Source of the DNA: Petunia secreta
Lineage: Eukaryota > Streptophyta > Magnoliopsida > Solanales > Solanaceae
Direction: 5' to 3'
DNA length: 64,000 bases
NCBI GenBank assembly: GCA_029990175.1
Contig: JARKIP010000065.1
Coordinates: forward strand, 29,552,501 to 29,616,500
The notes below the pieces were generated by a model, which worked only from the letters and a program-made list of their open reading frames with translations, made no database searches and had not been told where the DNA came from. Shown piece by piece: positions 1 through 10,923 of the stretch (position 1 is the stretch's first letter; each line of letters opens with the position of its first letter). The position numbers were made by a program, and so were the translations under genes.

Positions 1-1808
1 GCATTCTCGGGTCGGGATGACGAACGACTTTCATTTTTGCTACCAAACCACTGTATCATTTTGTCAACCCTTTTGAGCCTTATATTTTTTTTTTTTGGCC
101 TGCCCTCCTTTGGAGTCAAAGTAATAGCAATAAAAAAAAAGGAAATGAAAAAAAAGAAAAAAAAAAGAAAAAAAGAAGAGAAGACAACAACAAAATTTCC
201 ATTAAGTCGCCAGAGCTACATCTGATCTGATTCCTCTCAAAAGGATACATAGGCAAAACTAGGGGAAATTAGGGGAAATTCTCAAAATTCCCCAGTTTCA
301 AGATAAGGAAAAGTTCATTTTTTTTCCTGTTCCATATTGACGCAAAACTTACCTACAAGTTTGCAGCTTGTATAAAAGAAAATCAAAAGCCCTAGTTTAT
401 CCTAAACTAGGGCATAAGTTAGTTTTTTTAATTATTTAAAGAAAAGGGGAGAAATTCAATGTTCCCCTGCTTTTCAGTTTCATATCGGAGATAAGTTCAA
501 TGTTCCTCGGCTTTCAGTTTCAAATCAGGGAAAAAGCTCCATAGTCCCTTGGTCACAAATCGATACGAAACTTGCTTTAGAGTTTGTGGCCGAATCAGAG
601 AAAACTCAAGGTCCCTAATTTCCACTAAACTGGGGCTAAAGTTTGTTGTTGTTTAAAAAACATTAGCTCTGAGGGTTGTAACATTAACCAAATCATCTAA
701 TAAGCTGCTTTCATAGCTAGAGAAAAACTTAAGAACTCCCCAGATTGCCTAAACTAGGGCATAAGTTTTTTTATATTTTTTCTATTTTTATTATTATTTT
801 AAAAAAATCATGATTACAAAGGTAGTAATGTTCACCCAGTCGTCTCATGAGATTCTTTTAAGCATTATGTTGAACCCTTTTCTTTCTAGCCTAACCAAAT
901 CCCATGCTACGGTCCAAACAAAGACCGTTCTGACCGATCATAGAGAATGTCCAGCCGAGTTGGGTATCAAGGAAGAAGTTTTGTACTGTGAAGTCTCATT
1001 TCATTTGTCAACAATTATAATTTGGTGATGGGAGAATATGAGTCATCATAAGAGGAAATCTCAAAGGAAATCAATACAAGGTCAAATGAAGAAAGAATAG
1101 AAAGGCGAGGTTTGAAAAAAAAGAGCAAGAGTTGAGGTCGACGAGAAAGAAGGGGGGAAGGGGTTTATGAAAAAAACAAAATAAGAAGAAAGAAAAAAAA
1201 GGAACAAAGAGAGAGGCTAGGCAGTAAAAACCCCAAAGGGCACTACTAGTCGAATGAATGTCGTTTCATTTGTCATCAAGATTGGGTTAATCAAGATTTT
1301 CAAACTGGGAACGATATGTCAGAGTTAGACCGTGTGAATGGATCAAGGGTTGATTTCAAGACAGCATGTCACATATACTAAGGCCGTCATTTCACTTCTA
1401 TATGAGTTTTTTTTACCTTACTAGGACATCTTTCATTCGATGTCTCCTCTTTTAATTTCTCCAATTCGCTTTTCATTTTATTTCGTTCTCATTATTTTCG
1501 AGCAATATAAAGGTTCACAAAGCTTGTCTACAAGTTTCAGTTGCGAAAAAAATCGGGATCTACGAGAATGATGGTAGCCCAACACCGATATTGTACCGTG
1601 AAGATCACCAGGGAATGGTCTATTATTTTCTACACAGATTCGAATAAAAGAATGGGACATGTGGTTACGATACACTTCTCATTGGAAGACATAAGATAGA
1701 TTGACCTTATCAAGACAATTGTTCGTTAGGGGACCAACATAAAGATCAAAAGAAGAAGGAAAAGAAATATCAAGGACCATCTTAACCGGAAGCAGCGATT
1801 TTTCGACT

Positions 1809-2249
1809 TTCAAGACAATACAATTAGGATAATGGGATTGCGATTTTCAGCTTTCTGTCATGATACCATTGGGATAATGGGTTGTACTTTCATCTTTATA
1901 TTAAGACCCTATTAGGATAATAAGTTATGATTTTTATCTTTCTGTCAAGATCCCATTGGGATAATGGGTTGTAGTTCCATCTTTACGTCAAGACCCCATT
2001 GCGATAATGGATTTTGATTTCCAACTTTCTATCAAGACTAATTGGGTTAATGGGTTTAAATTATCAGTTTTATGTCAAGACCCCATTGGGATAACGGGTT
2101 GCAATTTCAGCTTTCAGTCAAGACCCCATTGTGATAATGAGTTAGCACTTTCAGCTTTTCGTCAAGACCCCATTGGGTTAATGGGTTAAAGTTTTTCAGC
2201 TTTCTATCAAGATCCCATTGGGATAATGAGATAGAGTTTTGGCATTCAG
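1809..2249 (+). repeat. Minisatellite, about ten units of 43-45 bp
   Basis: Units begin TCAAGACCCCATTGGGAT and continue with a T-rich stretch ending in CTTTC. Ten units can be read head to tail, each 43-45 bp, with scattered substitutions. Each unit carries the inverted repeat CCCATT-GGGAT-AATGGG, intact in several units and decayed in others. The array lies in the presumed noncoding part of a Tat-like element. Confidence 0.85.
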
Positions 2250-2781
2250 AACAAGACCTATCCGAGCCGTGATTTTTTTTCCAACAAGAGCAGGATCTAG
2301 CTTGGGATGCATCAAGACTAGAAATTGTAATTTTACATTTTTATGTTGTACTTCCATTAATTGTATAGTAACTACCACTAGCCAGCAACTAGCGACCAAT
2401 GATCAGCAACGAAAACGCTTTGTGTGTCTAGAAATGTCTCAAATCAGTCCGGCTAAGTATAAAGGCATCTAGTGTTCGTCTTTGTGTGTCTAGAGGCATC
2501 TAGTGTTCATCCTTGTGTATCTAGAAACGTCTTTGTCCGTCCAGTGCGTCTAGGAAATGCTTAGTATTAGTATAGTGAGTCTAGTATCTGTATGTAGGTG
2601 GTACTCTCAGCTACCGCATGTGAGGAGCTACACTGATCAAATTCCTGGTCCAGGAATATGTAGGTAGTCTTGTAGTCCAGGTACAGTAACCGTTTTGCAA
2701 ATCATTGCTCTCGACTAGAATCAAAAAGCAAAAATTAGTTGTTGATTACGTCTTTGCCCGAAAACTCTTCGTGTTCTCGAG

Positions 2782-2795
2782 CAAAGAGGCGCAGC
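2782..2795 (+). other. Probable polypurine tract of the Tat-like element
   Basis: CAAAGAGGCGCAGC lies directly before TGTAATCACC. A purine-rich tract followed by TG is the expected plus-strand priming site before a 3' LTR. It is short and has three pyrimidines, so support is moderate. Confidence 0.45.
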
Positions 2796-3900
2796 TGTAA
2801 TCACCTAATTTTAGCACAAAATGTAAGATAATTGCAAATGTGTAATTTATCTAGGAGCTTTGCATGTTTTCTTAGATTTTTATCAATTCGACTTATCAAT
2901 TTTGATTGATTAATCAGGCAGAAAATATAAATTTGTGAGTAATATTTAGGTAACATTAGTTGATAATTATAATATTACTTGTAATTTTTTGCGAGTTTTG
3001 ATGTATGATTTGTTTACAACTCCTAAGTGGGCTACAAGAGATTGTTTGGTTTACAATGTAATTGGGTCGGTAGAAATTCTGGAAGGAAAAGGAAAGGTGA
3101 CTTAGCCAACCCCTTGTTGACCCATCGGCCTACTCCATCTAATAATCCATTTTCTTTTATCTAATTTCATTATACACCAGATTCCTTGAGACCTACACAC
3201 ACGCTGCCTAAATTCCTAACACCGTCGGACACCGCCGCAGGGTCGCTGCCGGTGACCGGCTTTATCATCCCTTCCGACACAAATCATATAACCCCGAACT
3301 CCTATTGACCCCCTCTTTGTATTTATGGGGTCAGATTCTCTAAATTCTCTCTGGTTTTGCGTAGATCGGGGTAAAAAGTTTGGCCAAAACCCTAACTCCG
3401 GTGAAGGTCATTTTCTCCGGTCAACCTATACATAGACAAACTCGTCTCAATCTCCTCTACATGCTTATGAAGGTATTTTCACTGAGAACCTCTCCATCTT
3501 ACAACTCCTCTCTGGCCCACTTTTTTATTTCTCTCCACGATGACGGCTTGGTGTTGTATCCAGACATGATGGGGTGACGATGATAGGCGGTGATGATTTA
3601 TTTTGGGGGGGTTGTTAAGGTTTGATCATGAAGCGGGGGGCTGTGATATTGGCATTGCGCCAATAACAGGCTACTGTGATTTCATGGTTCATGTATTGAG
3701 GTCGGATGGGGTTTGTGCTGTTGTTGTATTTGTTGTAGTGGTGAGGCAACGTTACAGTTATGGTCAGAACAGAGGAGGTGATGATGATATGTTGGCTTAA
3801 TATAATGAAGTGCTTTGTGGTGGTTCTCTGTCTATTTTGATTGTTGTAGCGTTGGGGTCGTGATGACACTGAAGCTATTTCTGTGATAGCAGGACAGTGT
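2796..3900 (+). mobile_element. Probable 3' LTR of the Tat-like element (right end uncertain)
   Basis: The stretch starts TGTAATCACCTAATTTT. At about 3315-3330 it has an AT-rich promoter-like segment (GTATTTATGGGG) followed by a pyrimidine-rich leader and several CTCCGGT motifs, a usual U3/R arrangement in plant LTRs. No second LTR copy or target duplication is in the window, so the right boundary near 3900 is a guess. Short frames at 3380-3577 and 3603-3800 show no recognisable domain and are not called as genes. Confidence 0.35.
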
Positions 3901-4860
3901 TAGTCCATTAGCGGCTAATGGTTATGCTATTACTTGAAACAAAAATATAGTGTAGATAAATTAAAGTAAATAATAATAATAATAACAATAATAATAATAA
4001 TAATACACTATTAGATACCCTCTAGATGATATACAGAAATAAGAAGAAATAGATGAAATGATACAATACATACGACTTTGATATAATAGATACACTATAA
4101 TACAATGTAGATACATTACAAACACAGTGTTCATAAGAGCGAGTTCACTACACAAAAGTGGCTAGCGGGTCATGTTCAAAGCTTAAAGTGGCTATTTTTG
4201 CAAAATCATAAATTATGGGACACTTTGTTACTATTCATCGTCTTCTGTAGTCAATGGCTTTTATACGACACAGTGAAGCCTAAGAAATAAAAATATAAGG
4301 TTACTGGAAATCACGCATTTGATAATAGATCTTAAGTACCAAAATGAAAACCTAATCAGATCTCACAAACTACAGCAATGCATTTCTTGGGTCAACGAAA
4401 ATGGAAAACGGGATATTATTTCTGTTGGGTGCACTGAATAACTACTTTGCCTTTAAGTTCCTTTCCAAAAGTAGTTGAAACTACCGTTAAAATAAGTTGG
4501 GAGAAAGTGAAATTGTGAGAGAGGAGGAGGAGGAGAAGTGAAATTGCGGGAAATGGGAGGAAGAAGGTAGGATTTTGTTTTGTTTGGCTATTTTATGCTC
4601 TGTTTTGTAATTAAGTTCTCCTTTCCTCTATATTACGTAATTTTGGTAAAATGTCTATATTTTATAAATAACTTCTCGAAAGTGTACTTTTTGTAAAAAT
4701 TCCTTTTAAAATATTCGGATTTTTTATAATATTCGGATTTTTTATAATCACTAAACTGACCATACTAAACCACAAGTAGATTTTTTTCGGGTTCGGTTTG
4801 ACTTGTACACCTCTACCTGACAGTACTGAACCAAAATCCACCAAATCTACTTGATATAAA
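3901..4860. other. Unassigned AT-rich DNA between Tat-like LTR and copia remnant
   Basis: No gene seen. It contains an AAT-type microsatellite (3967-4005), a purine-rich stretch with GAGGAGGAGGAG (about 4515-4565), and two adjacent copies of an 18-bp unit ATATTCGGATTTTTTATA (4711-4728 and 4729-4746). The last part (4780-4860) has CGGTTTGACTTGTACACC-type sequence common in plant dispersed repeats. The copia remnant begins abruptly at about 4861. Confidence 0.5.
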
Positions 4861-5680
4861 CCGCAATGGCTATCTGCAATGCATGAGGAACTGCAGACTC
4901 TAAAACTAAACGACACATGGAATTTGGTTCCTAGGCAATCGATATGAATGTCATAGCTCCCCGTAGGGTGTTTTAGACTAAATCGAGCAAATGGGTCTAT
5001 GACTGATTCAGGGCTCGCTTAGTTGCAAAAGGCTATAACGAAATTGAGGGCTTTATAATTGTAGATATATCTAGTCCAGTTGTTAAAGCTACAATAATTC
5101 AAACAATGTTATCTATTACTGCTACATTGAACTGGGAAATCAAACAACTTGATGTTTAAAATTCTTTCTTGCATGGGGAACTGAAGAATTCTGTTTTTAT
5201 GGAGCATCCCCCCTGATTTCTGGCCTTCCCAAATCATGTTTGCTTGCTTCAAGAAGTTCTATATAGACTCAAACAAGAAACAAAGGTGTGGTTTAATAAG
5301 TTTAGCTCCTATCTTCTTCACATCAAATTCCTTTGCAGTAAGGCAGACTCTTCGATGTTTATTCTTCGCACATCAGCAGGTACCATAATGCTTCTTCTCT
5401 ATTTCATTGAAATTTTCTTTACTGGTAGCAATTCTTCCATGTTAATTGGCTTTATCCATAAGCTGCAAAACAGTTTTGCCATGAATGACCTTGGATAACC
5501 TCGTTAGTTTCTTGATGTTGAAGTTCATCGAACAAAAGATGGTCTCTCCCTAAGTCAAAGTTAGTATGCTAATGAGATACTTAAACCCAGCAACATGTTG
5601 GGTGTAAGAGCTCATTCTACTGCACTCAGATATAAACATACTCTTCATCTTCCGAATATCGCAGGTTTATTGGTTCCTTA
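4861..5680 (+). pseudogene. Ty1/copia pol remnant, reverse transcriptase part
   Basis: Conceptual translation with frame changes gives copia reverse transcriptase blocks in the right order: an MHEELQTLKLNDTWNLVP segment at about 4878, a region matching the KQLDV and LHGEL motifs around 5140-5185, then 5244-5498 with SYLLHIKF, SKADSSMF and AMNDLG. The catalytic motif expected as YVDD reads YFIE (about 5400), so the enzyme is dead. Several stops and frameshifts are present. It has no copia 5' end, LTR or gag, so it is truncated on the left. Its frame runs into the Athila-like insertion at 5680 and resumes at 45411, directly after the repeated CCTTA. I favour an Ale/Retrofit-like clade from the RNase H wording, but this is tentative. 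Confidence 0.85.
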
Positions 5681-5934
5681 TGATGTTTGGCAATATTTGC
5701 CTATTCTACCTTAAAATTTCCCCACATTTTAAGACTTTATTCGCCCATTATACGAAATAATTGTAATTTTTGCGCTCACTTAGTGTGTTTGTGATGTAGG
5801 GAATGATTTGGATGAATACGAGTGCAAACGGAGTGAAGATGGATAAAATCGAGCAAGAATTGATGGATTTAGCTAATTGTGGGATATGACATTAGACGGA
5901 GAGCTACGGAGCAAGCTAAGGATTTGTCATAGCT

Positions 5935-6075
5935 TCAGGCTTCCAAAAGCCATAGCCATGTGTGGCATGGTTACAGCTTCAGACTCTCAGACGCCCTAAC
6001 CATGTGTGGCATGGCTGCAGCGCGCGACTTCTAAACGCCATAACCATGCAAGGCATTCCCATGGCTTTCAATTCA
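5935..6075 (+). repeat. Tandem small hairpins in the Athila U3 region
   Basis: The hairpin CCATG-TGTGG-CATGG occurs at 5956-5970 and again at 6000-6014, each followed by a variant of TTACAGCTTC or CTGCAGCGCG. A third, degenerate unit (CCATG...CATTCCCATGG) ends near 6064. Related but GC-richer modules occur in the 3' noncoding part (20603-20950) and in the small reversed element LTRs. Confidence 0.65.
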
Positions 6076-6140
6076 GCGACCCCAACTTTTCCAATTTCGT
6101 TTAGGCTTAGGATTAACTTATGGGAAGACTTTGTAAACAC

Positions 6141-6148
6141 TATAAATA
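6141..6148 (+). promoter_or_regulatory. TATA box of the Athila-like LTR
   Basis: TATAAATA sits 881 bp before the LTR end and about 20-30 bp upstream of the probable transcription start. It is followed by a long R/U5, typical for this lineage. The same sequence is kept in the 3' LTR copy near 38697. Confidence 0.6.
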
Positions 6149-7027
6149 GTCTTTTAATGTCGTGTTTAAGGGGGAGGTCAAATTTCTGGAGCAAGTTTTG
6201 GAGTTCTTACACATTGAACCAAGGGTTTAATTCCTTTTCATCATCTATTACAATATTTAATCTTTCTCCCATGAATTCTTGTGTTGTTATTATGAATATG
6301 AGTAGCTAAACCTATCGTTCTAGGGTTAGAGTAAATACATGAAGGTTGATGTTTGAAAGTTGATTTCTCCCTATTGATTTACCATTACGAATTGTTTATT
6401 CTTTCTTGAGCCTAATTGTTTGGTTATTGAGGCCTGATAATTGAACACTATCTACGGTTTACAAGTTGAACTCGACAGAGGGAACTTGTAAATGCAAATA
6501 AGAAAGAATAGGGCTTGATTGTAAACTTGGGCATCAGGGAATCAATTTGTGGGTAGGATAGACATATACCTATTCGCCTGGCTTAACAAAACACAGAGTT
6601 CTTTAATGCATGCATGTGATTTAATTCCATAGAAATATAGGCGTTAGAGTAGCTTGCATAGACTCGTGAAGAATCGACAGGTTTTCACGAATGTAAATAA
6701 CCTGTTAGTTAGCAATCTAGGAAATCAAGAAGTAGAATCAACTGGAAAACTCAACTGGATTGTTCGTAACTCTGACCCTGGACCGTTCTCTTTTATTGAT
6801 AACACCCTCTAATTGCTCTGTTACTTGACTTCAGTTATTTGTTTTAATTATTATTTTAGTTAGTAAAAATCTCAATCACACTCGAAAAAGATCCCTGAAT
6901 AGTTTTTACAAAATTTTTGCTAGGATTCAGTCTGAACAATAGTCCTCGTGAGAACGATACTCGATTTATCACTTTATTACTTGTCGACCACGTATACTTG
7001 CGTGTGCGTTTGGGAGCAACAAGTTTT

Positions 7028-7045
7028 TGGCACCGTTACCGGGGA
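7028..7045 (+). other. Primer binding site, tRNA-Asp type
   Basis: TGGCACCGTTACCGGGGA lies 6 bp after the 5' LTR end. It differs in two positions from the TGGCGCCGTTGCCGGGGA found (as reverse complement) in the small reversed element at 43845-43862, which is the known Athila/Tat primer site for tRNA-Asp. Confidence 0.85.
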
Positions 7046-7152
7046 CTAAATAATTGACTGTTTTCTTTTTAGACGATTTTTTATTTTCTATTCAGGTTTA
7101 ATTTTTATTTTGAGTTTCTTCTGCTATTTCAAGTATTAGGTTTCTCTTAACC

Positions 7153-7885
7153 CTGGCAGAAGATCGAGCTTTAGCTGTGCGAGATGTTGCTCTTCCCAGT
7201 CTGGATGGAGTAGCCTCGAGCATAGTTAAGCCAGAAATTACTGGACACTTTGAGATTAAGTCTGGCATGATACAACTGCTCCATGCGACTGGACAATATG
7301 CTGGATTACTACATGAGGATCCACAACAACATATCCAGAATTTCTTGGAGATTAGTGACACATACACACCAACAGGGATCTCAACTGATTATATTTGATT
7401 GATACTCTTCCCTTGTTCGTTGATCGGGGCAGCAAAGAAGTGGTTAAAGGCTGAAAAGCCTGGGTCTATCACTACTTGGGATGCTTTAGCTAAGAAATTT
7501 TTGGCTAAATTCTATCCATCTGCCAAAACAGCCAGAATAAGGAGCGAGATTATGTCCTTCAGACAACGAGAGGGAGAATCCTTGTATTCAGCTTGGGAGA
7601 GATTCAAGCCATTGTTAATAGATTGCCCGCACCACAACCAGTCGAATGAGGTGTTGGCCCATACGTTTGTGGAAGGTTTGAATGCTTATACAAAGATCGT
7701 GGTGGATGCTGCAGCTGGAGGCCAAGTATTGGCCTTGAATTTTAATGAGATTTACGAATTGCTGGATAAATTTTCTCAGAGCAATCCTGACTGGCAGGGC
7801 GATGGTAGAGCTCCAACTCAAAAAGCTGATGGAGTAATTCAATTGGATACATTCTCAGCTTTAACTATAAAGGTGGATGCCATAG
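7153..7885 (+). pseudogene. gag: gag of the Athila-like element, N-terminal part (capsid)
   Basis: Gag forms the virus-like particle that packages element RNA. The open frame contains the Retrotrans_gag pattern: a segment with HFEIKSGMIQLLHA, then IQNFLEISDTY, LFPCSLIGAAKKWL, SITTWDALAKKFLAKFYP, FRQREGESLYSAWERFKPLL and CPHH. These are the usual Athila gag blocks in the usual order. No ATG is visible before the first block, so the start is lost or lies upstream in another frame. A TGA at 7396-7398 interrupts the frame where the family normally has Arg, fitting a CGA-to-TGA transition. The frame is then cut at 7885 by the Tekay-like insertion and continues after 18812. Confidence 0.85.
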
Positions 7886-8753
7886 TGTAACGACCCTCAA
7901 ATAGTCGTTACGGGATCTGGGACCTCGATTTACGTGTCGACAGTCCCAAAAGCTCCGTTAGGTCATTTATGACCCGTCTGTGAAATCTGAGTCGAAACGG
8001 AGTCCGTTTGATAAGTTTTCGAGAAAAGGATCCGTTTATGAAATTCCGGAAAGGAATTTGGGGTTTCGATAGGTCGTTTTGAGTAAACGAACCCCGATGG
8101 AAAATCCGAGCGCACCGTTAGGTCCGTCTCATCATTTATGATATGTAGCAACCTTCAAAATTAAAAACGGACCTCATTTGATAGGACTTTTGATAAAGTC
8201 CCCGTTTCGGAATTTTAAAAGAGTTAAAAGAGGTTTCCGAGCTCGATTTGAGCAAATGAGCTCCGATGAGAGATCCGAAAGTTCCATTAGGTTCGTATAG
8301 TCATTTGTGACTTGTAGCAACTTTCGGAATTGGATTCCGAGGTCGTTTGGTTAAATTTCGCTATTTTGGCAAAAGTCAAAAATTGAACCTTTGCCGTGGG
8401 ACCCACTTTTTGAGTTCTGGAGGTCCGAATTGAGTTCCGTCTTGACGAGCATGTCACCCAAGTATTTTATGGCTTGTGTGAAAAATTTGGGATCATTCCG
8501 AGCTTCGTAGGGTCCCGTTTTGCCCCTAAAACAGTAGAAAATCTGGTGCGACTTTTCTGTTCTGTTTTGGCGCAAACAGCCGGATAAAAGCTGATTTTCC
8601 GGCCAATCCGTAAGGAATTAGGAAAAACTCAAAACATGAAAGTTGTAGCCCTTTGAGTTGTGGTTCTAATATCACCAGCTTCAGGTCATTTGGACATTCC
8701 TCTCAAAAGTTATGATTTTTTTCAAAAGAAGCTGTCACAGAGGCAAAAACTGC

Positions 8754-8760
8754 TATAAAA
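8754..8760 (+). promoter_or_regulatory. TATA box of the Tekay-like 5' LTR
   Basis: TATAAAA within CTGCTATAAAAAGGCC, identical in the 3' LTR at 16842-16848. A CA-rich initiator region follows. It is the best promoter candidate in this LTR. Confidence 0.6.
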
Positions 8761-9613
8761 AGGCCATTTCGGGCCATTTCGGTTCATAACTTATAAAAAT
8801 CATTTGGTGAGCTCTTGAGGCAATTTTTGGGTATTTCTTGAAGACCCAATCATACTTACACTTAAGGTAAGCCCTTTCAATCCATCTTTATGTTGATTAA
8901 CACAAGAATCAAAGGGTTGATTCTTGGAAATGGGTTAGAACCCTAGATTCTTAAGAATTGGGGAAAGACATCGAGCAAGGCTCGCATGTGGAATCTAAGT
9001 GTACTTTTGGACTCACGGGAGCGTGGGAAGTCCGGAAAAGTACATTTTGTAAATTTAGGGCTCGGCCCTACCCGGGGGCATTTTGGTAATTTTTACCCTA
9101 GGATGCCTATAGGCTTAAATAGCTATAATTGAGCACTCGTATGTGCTATATCTTGTCTTAATAGACCTAGTGGAGAGTCCTTCGCGGACAAGGCGAGCGG
9201 GAAAGGAGATTCTTCCCGGCATTTGAGCCCGAATTTCGAGGTAAGTGAGACTTGACCTCTATTGTTCTTGTGGACTCTTCCTTCATGCTAGTATGCTTCA
9301 TGTACGCATATATATACCTAACAATAGTTAGGATTAATGATGTGAATTACTTGCTATTATTGTTTGTTATAAATAGCGAGATTGTGACTCGACCGAGGTA
9401 TGTGCCGGTCTAAACGCTACGTCGAGGTAGCTTAAATTTATATCGTAGTAACGCTTGCTACGCCATGCTTAGATAGCAAGAACTTGGGACATGGCCGAGG
9501 ATGTTGCCGGCATGTCATGATAAATGTCTTGCCGAGGATTTTGCCGGCTTTTGTATGATATTGGTACTTGATTTGTTCACGTGCCGGGTTGGGTAGTGCT
9601 GTCTATACGTAAC

Positions 9614-10176
9614 CTTGGGTTGGACGACATAGGAGTAGGGATTGTACCCCCAAACTGTGGTCGGGTTAACCTTCGCCTTACGTTCAGCTAGCATAACCAA
9701 CCTGGGTTACGGTGACTGTGAAATATTATCGTTATTAATATTTCTGTTATTATTTCTGTTATTGTTATTAATGTCGTGGATATTAATACTGTTAGAGGGA
9801 CACTTGACAGGGGGTGTGGTGTCGCCTATACTATGAGATGTGTCACACTTGACAGGGGGTGTGGTGTGGACACTTGATCTTTGAGATGTGACACACTTGA
9901 CAGGGGGTGTGGTGTGGTCACTTGATTTATTGAGATACGACGCACTTGACAGGGGGTGTGGTGCGATCGTAGACAGATTTGAGATGAGCCAACGACTACG
10001 GGTCGTTGGTCTACTTATTCATGATTGTGATAGTGACTTCGGGTCACGGTATATGGTTGATACTTAGTAGTGGTGTTGCTAGTCCATCGTAGGTCTAGGT
10101 TAGTCGGCACGGGAGTAGAGATTGGACCTCCAAACCGCCGCTGAGTTGACCTATGCCTTACGTTGGATGGGCATAA
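9614..10176 (+). repeat. Two diverged ~85-bp repeats flanking the hairpin array
   Basis: The first copy (about 9614-9706) and second copy (about 10092-10176) share GGAGTAG-GATTG-ACC-CCAAAC, GTT-ACCT and GCCTTACGTT in the same order with roughly two-thirds identity by eye. They bracket the hairpin array. The same pair recurs in the 3' LTR. Function unknown. Confidence 0.6.
9796..9970 (+). repeat. Tandem array of four hairpins with invariant loop and covarying stems (5' LTR)
   Basis: Each unit has the same 15-nt loop TTGACAGGGGGTGTG. Inner stems: GACAC/GTGTC (9799-9823), CACAC/GTGTG (9844-9868), CACAC/GTGTG (9892-9916), CGCAC/GTGCG (9941-9965). After one unpaired base on the 3' side an outer stem follows: AGG/CCT, GTGT/ACAC, GTGA/TCAC, ACGA/TCGT. 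Stem sequences differ between units while pairing is kept, and loops do not change. Unit spacing is about 45-50 bp. This pattern suggests a structured RNA or cruciform DNA, but no function can be assigned from sequence. Confidence 0.85.
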
Positions 10177-10718
10177 TCCTTGAGACTTCTGGTTACTACT
10201 TGTGTGTATGGAATGTGTTACATCTATTTGTGATTTCACTACTTTATTGTATGATTACTATAGTATGTTGTTGCTTATGATGCATGTAGCGACTTGTCCC
10301 GCAAGGGTACCTTAGCGGGCCTGTCGGTGATCTTACTGGGCTTCGGCTCATAACTTACTCTGCTACGTGCGCAGGTCCTTCATCCAGTCAGCAGCCCGGA
10401 CGTTAGCGGTTCCCGAGGCTTCTGAGACTTTTGATTGAGGTGAGCCGACCACACAGACCGTGGTGGCATACCGCCGGAGTCACTTAGAGATAGGACTCAG
10501 ATTTCTTTGATGTATATTCATACTTTATTGAGTCACTCTTAGAATGCTCCAATTCTTTTGTGGATATATTCTTTTAGACTTCACCCTTTTATATTTATAT
10601 ATCCATTTATGATCTTTTCACATTATTGTTCTTTTCCGCATCTTGTTTCATTGGTTCGCCTAGGCAAATGTTGTTTAGGTGCCATCACGAGCCCCTTGGA
10701 AATTGGGTCGTGACAGTT

Positions 10719-10730
10719 TGGTATCAGAGC
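10719..10730 (+). other. Primer binding site, initiator tRNA-Met type
   Basis: TGGTATCAGAGC starts 4 bp after the 5' LTR end. This 12-nt sequence is complementary to the 3' end of plant initiator tRNA-Met and is the standard primer site of chromoviruses. Confidence 0.93.
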
Positions 10731-10923
10731 CCTAGGTTCTAATTCGAGTCCTAGGAGTCTTGGAGCAGTGTCTGAGTAGAGTCTTGCCTATGGGTATGTT
10801 GTCCACCATACTTATGAGCGAGAGGCTACAAGGGCATGTTAGGAAATGTTTTCCCTTCGTTTCAGCTCTATTCGTGCTGAGTAGCTTATATAGGTGCTGA
10901 CCCTTTTTCGTGTATTGTATCAG

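Larger units (their letters stand above)
1..2795 (+). other. 3' noncoding internal region of a Tat/Ogre-like Ty3/gypsy element (left end outside window)
   Basis: No convincing reading frame is visible. The DNA is AT-rich with A-rich runs (about 130-190 and 1140-1205). The phrase AAACTAGGGCATAAGTT occurs near 404 and 751, and GGATACATAGGCA occurs near 243; both phrases resemble those I associate with the untranslated 3' part of Tat-type elements. The region ends in a purine-rich tract followed by TGTAATCACC, which fits a polypurine tract and LTR start. Assignment to Tat is an inference from these phrases, because no pol sequence lies inside the window. Confidence 0.4.
5681..7021 (+). repeat. 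5' LTR of the Athila-like element
   Basis: 1341 bp, TG...CA ends. It can be aligned to the three separated pieces of the 3' LTR (23726-24005, 38523-39362, 45184-45405), which add up to about 1.33 kb once target duplications are counted once. A TATAAATA box lies at 6141. The U3 part holds short tandem hairpins (5935-6075). The U5 part is homologous to the LTRs of the small reversed element at 39363-45183. Confidence 0.92.
7886..10715 (+). repeat. 5' LTR of the Tekay-like element
   Basis: 2830 bp, from TGTAACGACCC to GGGTCGTGACA. Terminal bases form the short inverted repeat TGT...ACA. It contains a TATA box (8754), an AT-rich dinucleotide run near 9306, a four-unit hairpin array (9796-9970) and two diverged repeats of about 85 bp (about 9614 and 10092). 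Short open frames inside it (for example 9642-9836 and 10015-10239) also occur in the 3' LTR only because LTRs are copies of each other. Confidence 0.95.

Noticed and set aside
37..225. Lys-rich short frame
   Set aside because: Translation of an A-rich low-complexity run.
3380..3869. Possible host gene (short frames on both strands)
   Set aside because: No recognised domain, no splice structure, and position inside a probable LTR. Not supported.
9642..10239. Small open frames in the Tekay-like 5' LTR repeated with almost the same protein text in the 3' LTR
   Set aside because: Conservation is explained by LTR duplication. They lack domains, start context and independent support.
10719..10730. 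tRNA-like match
   Set aside because: Only 10-18 nt of tRNA complementarity at each site; these are primer binding sites, not tRNA genes.
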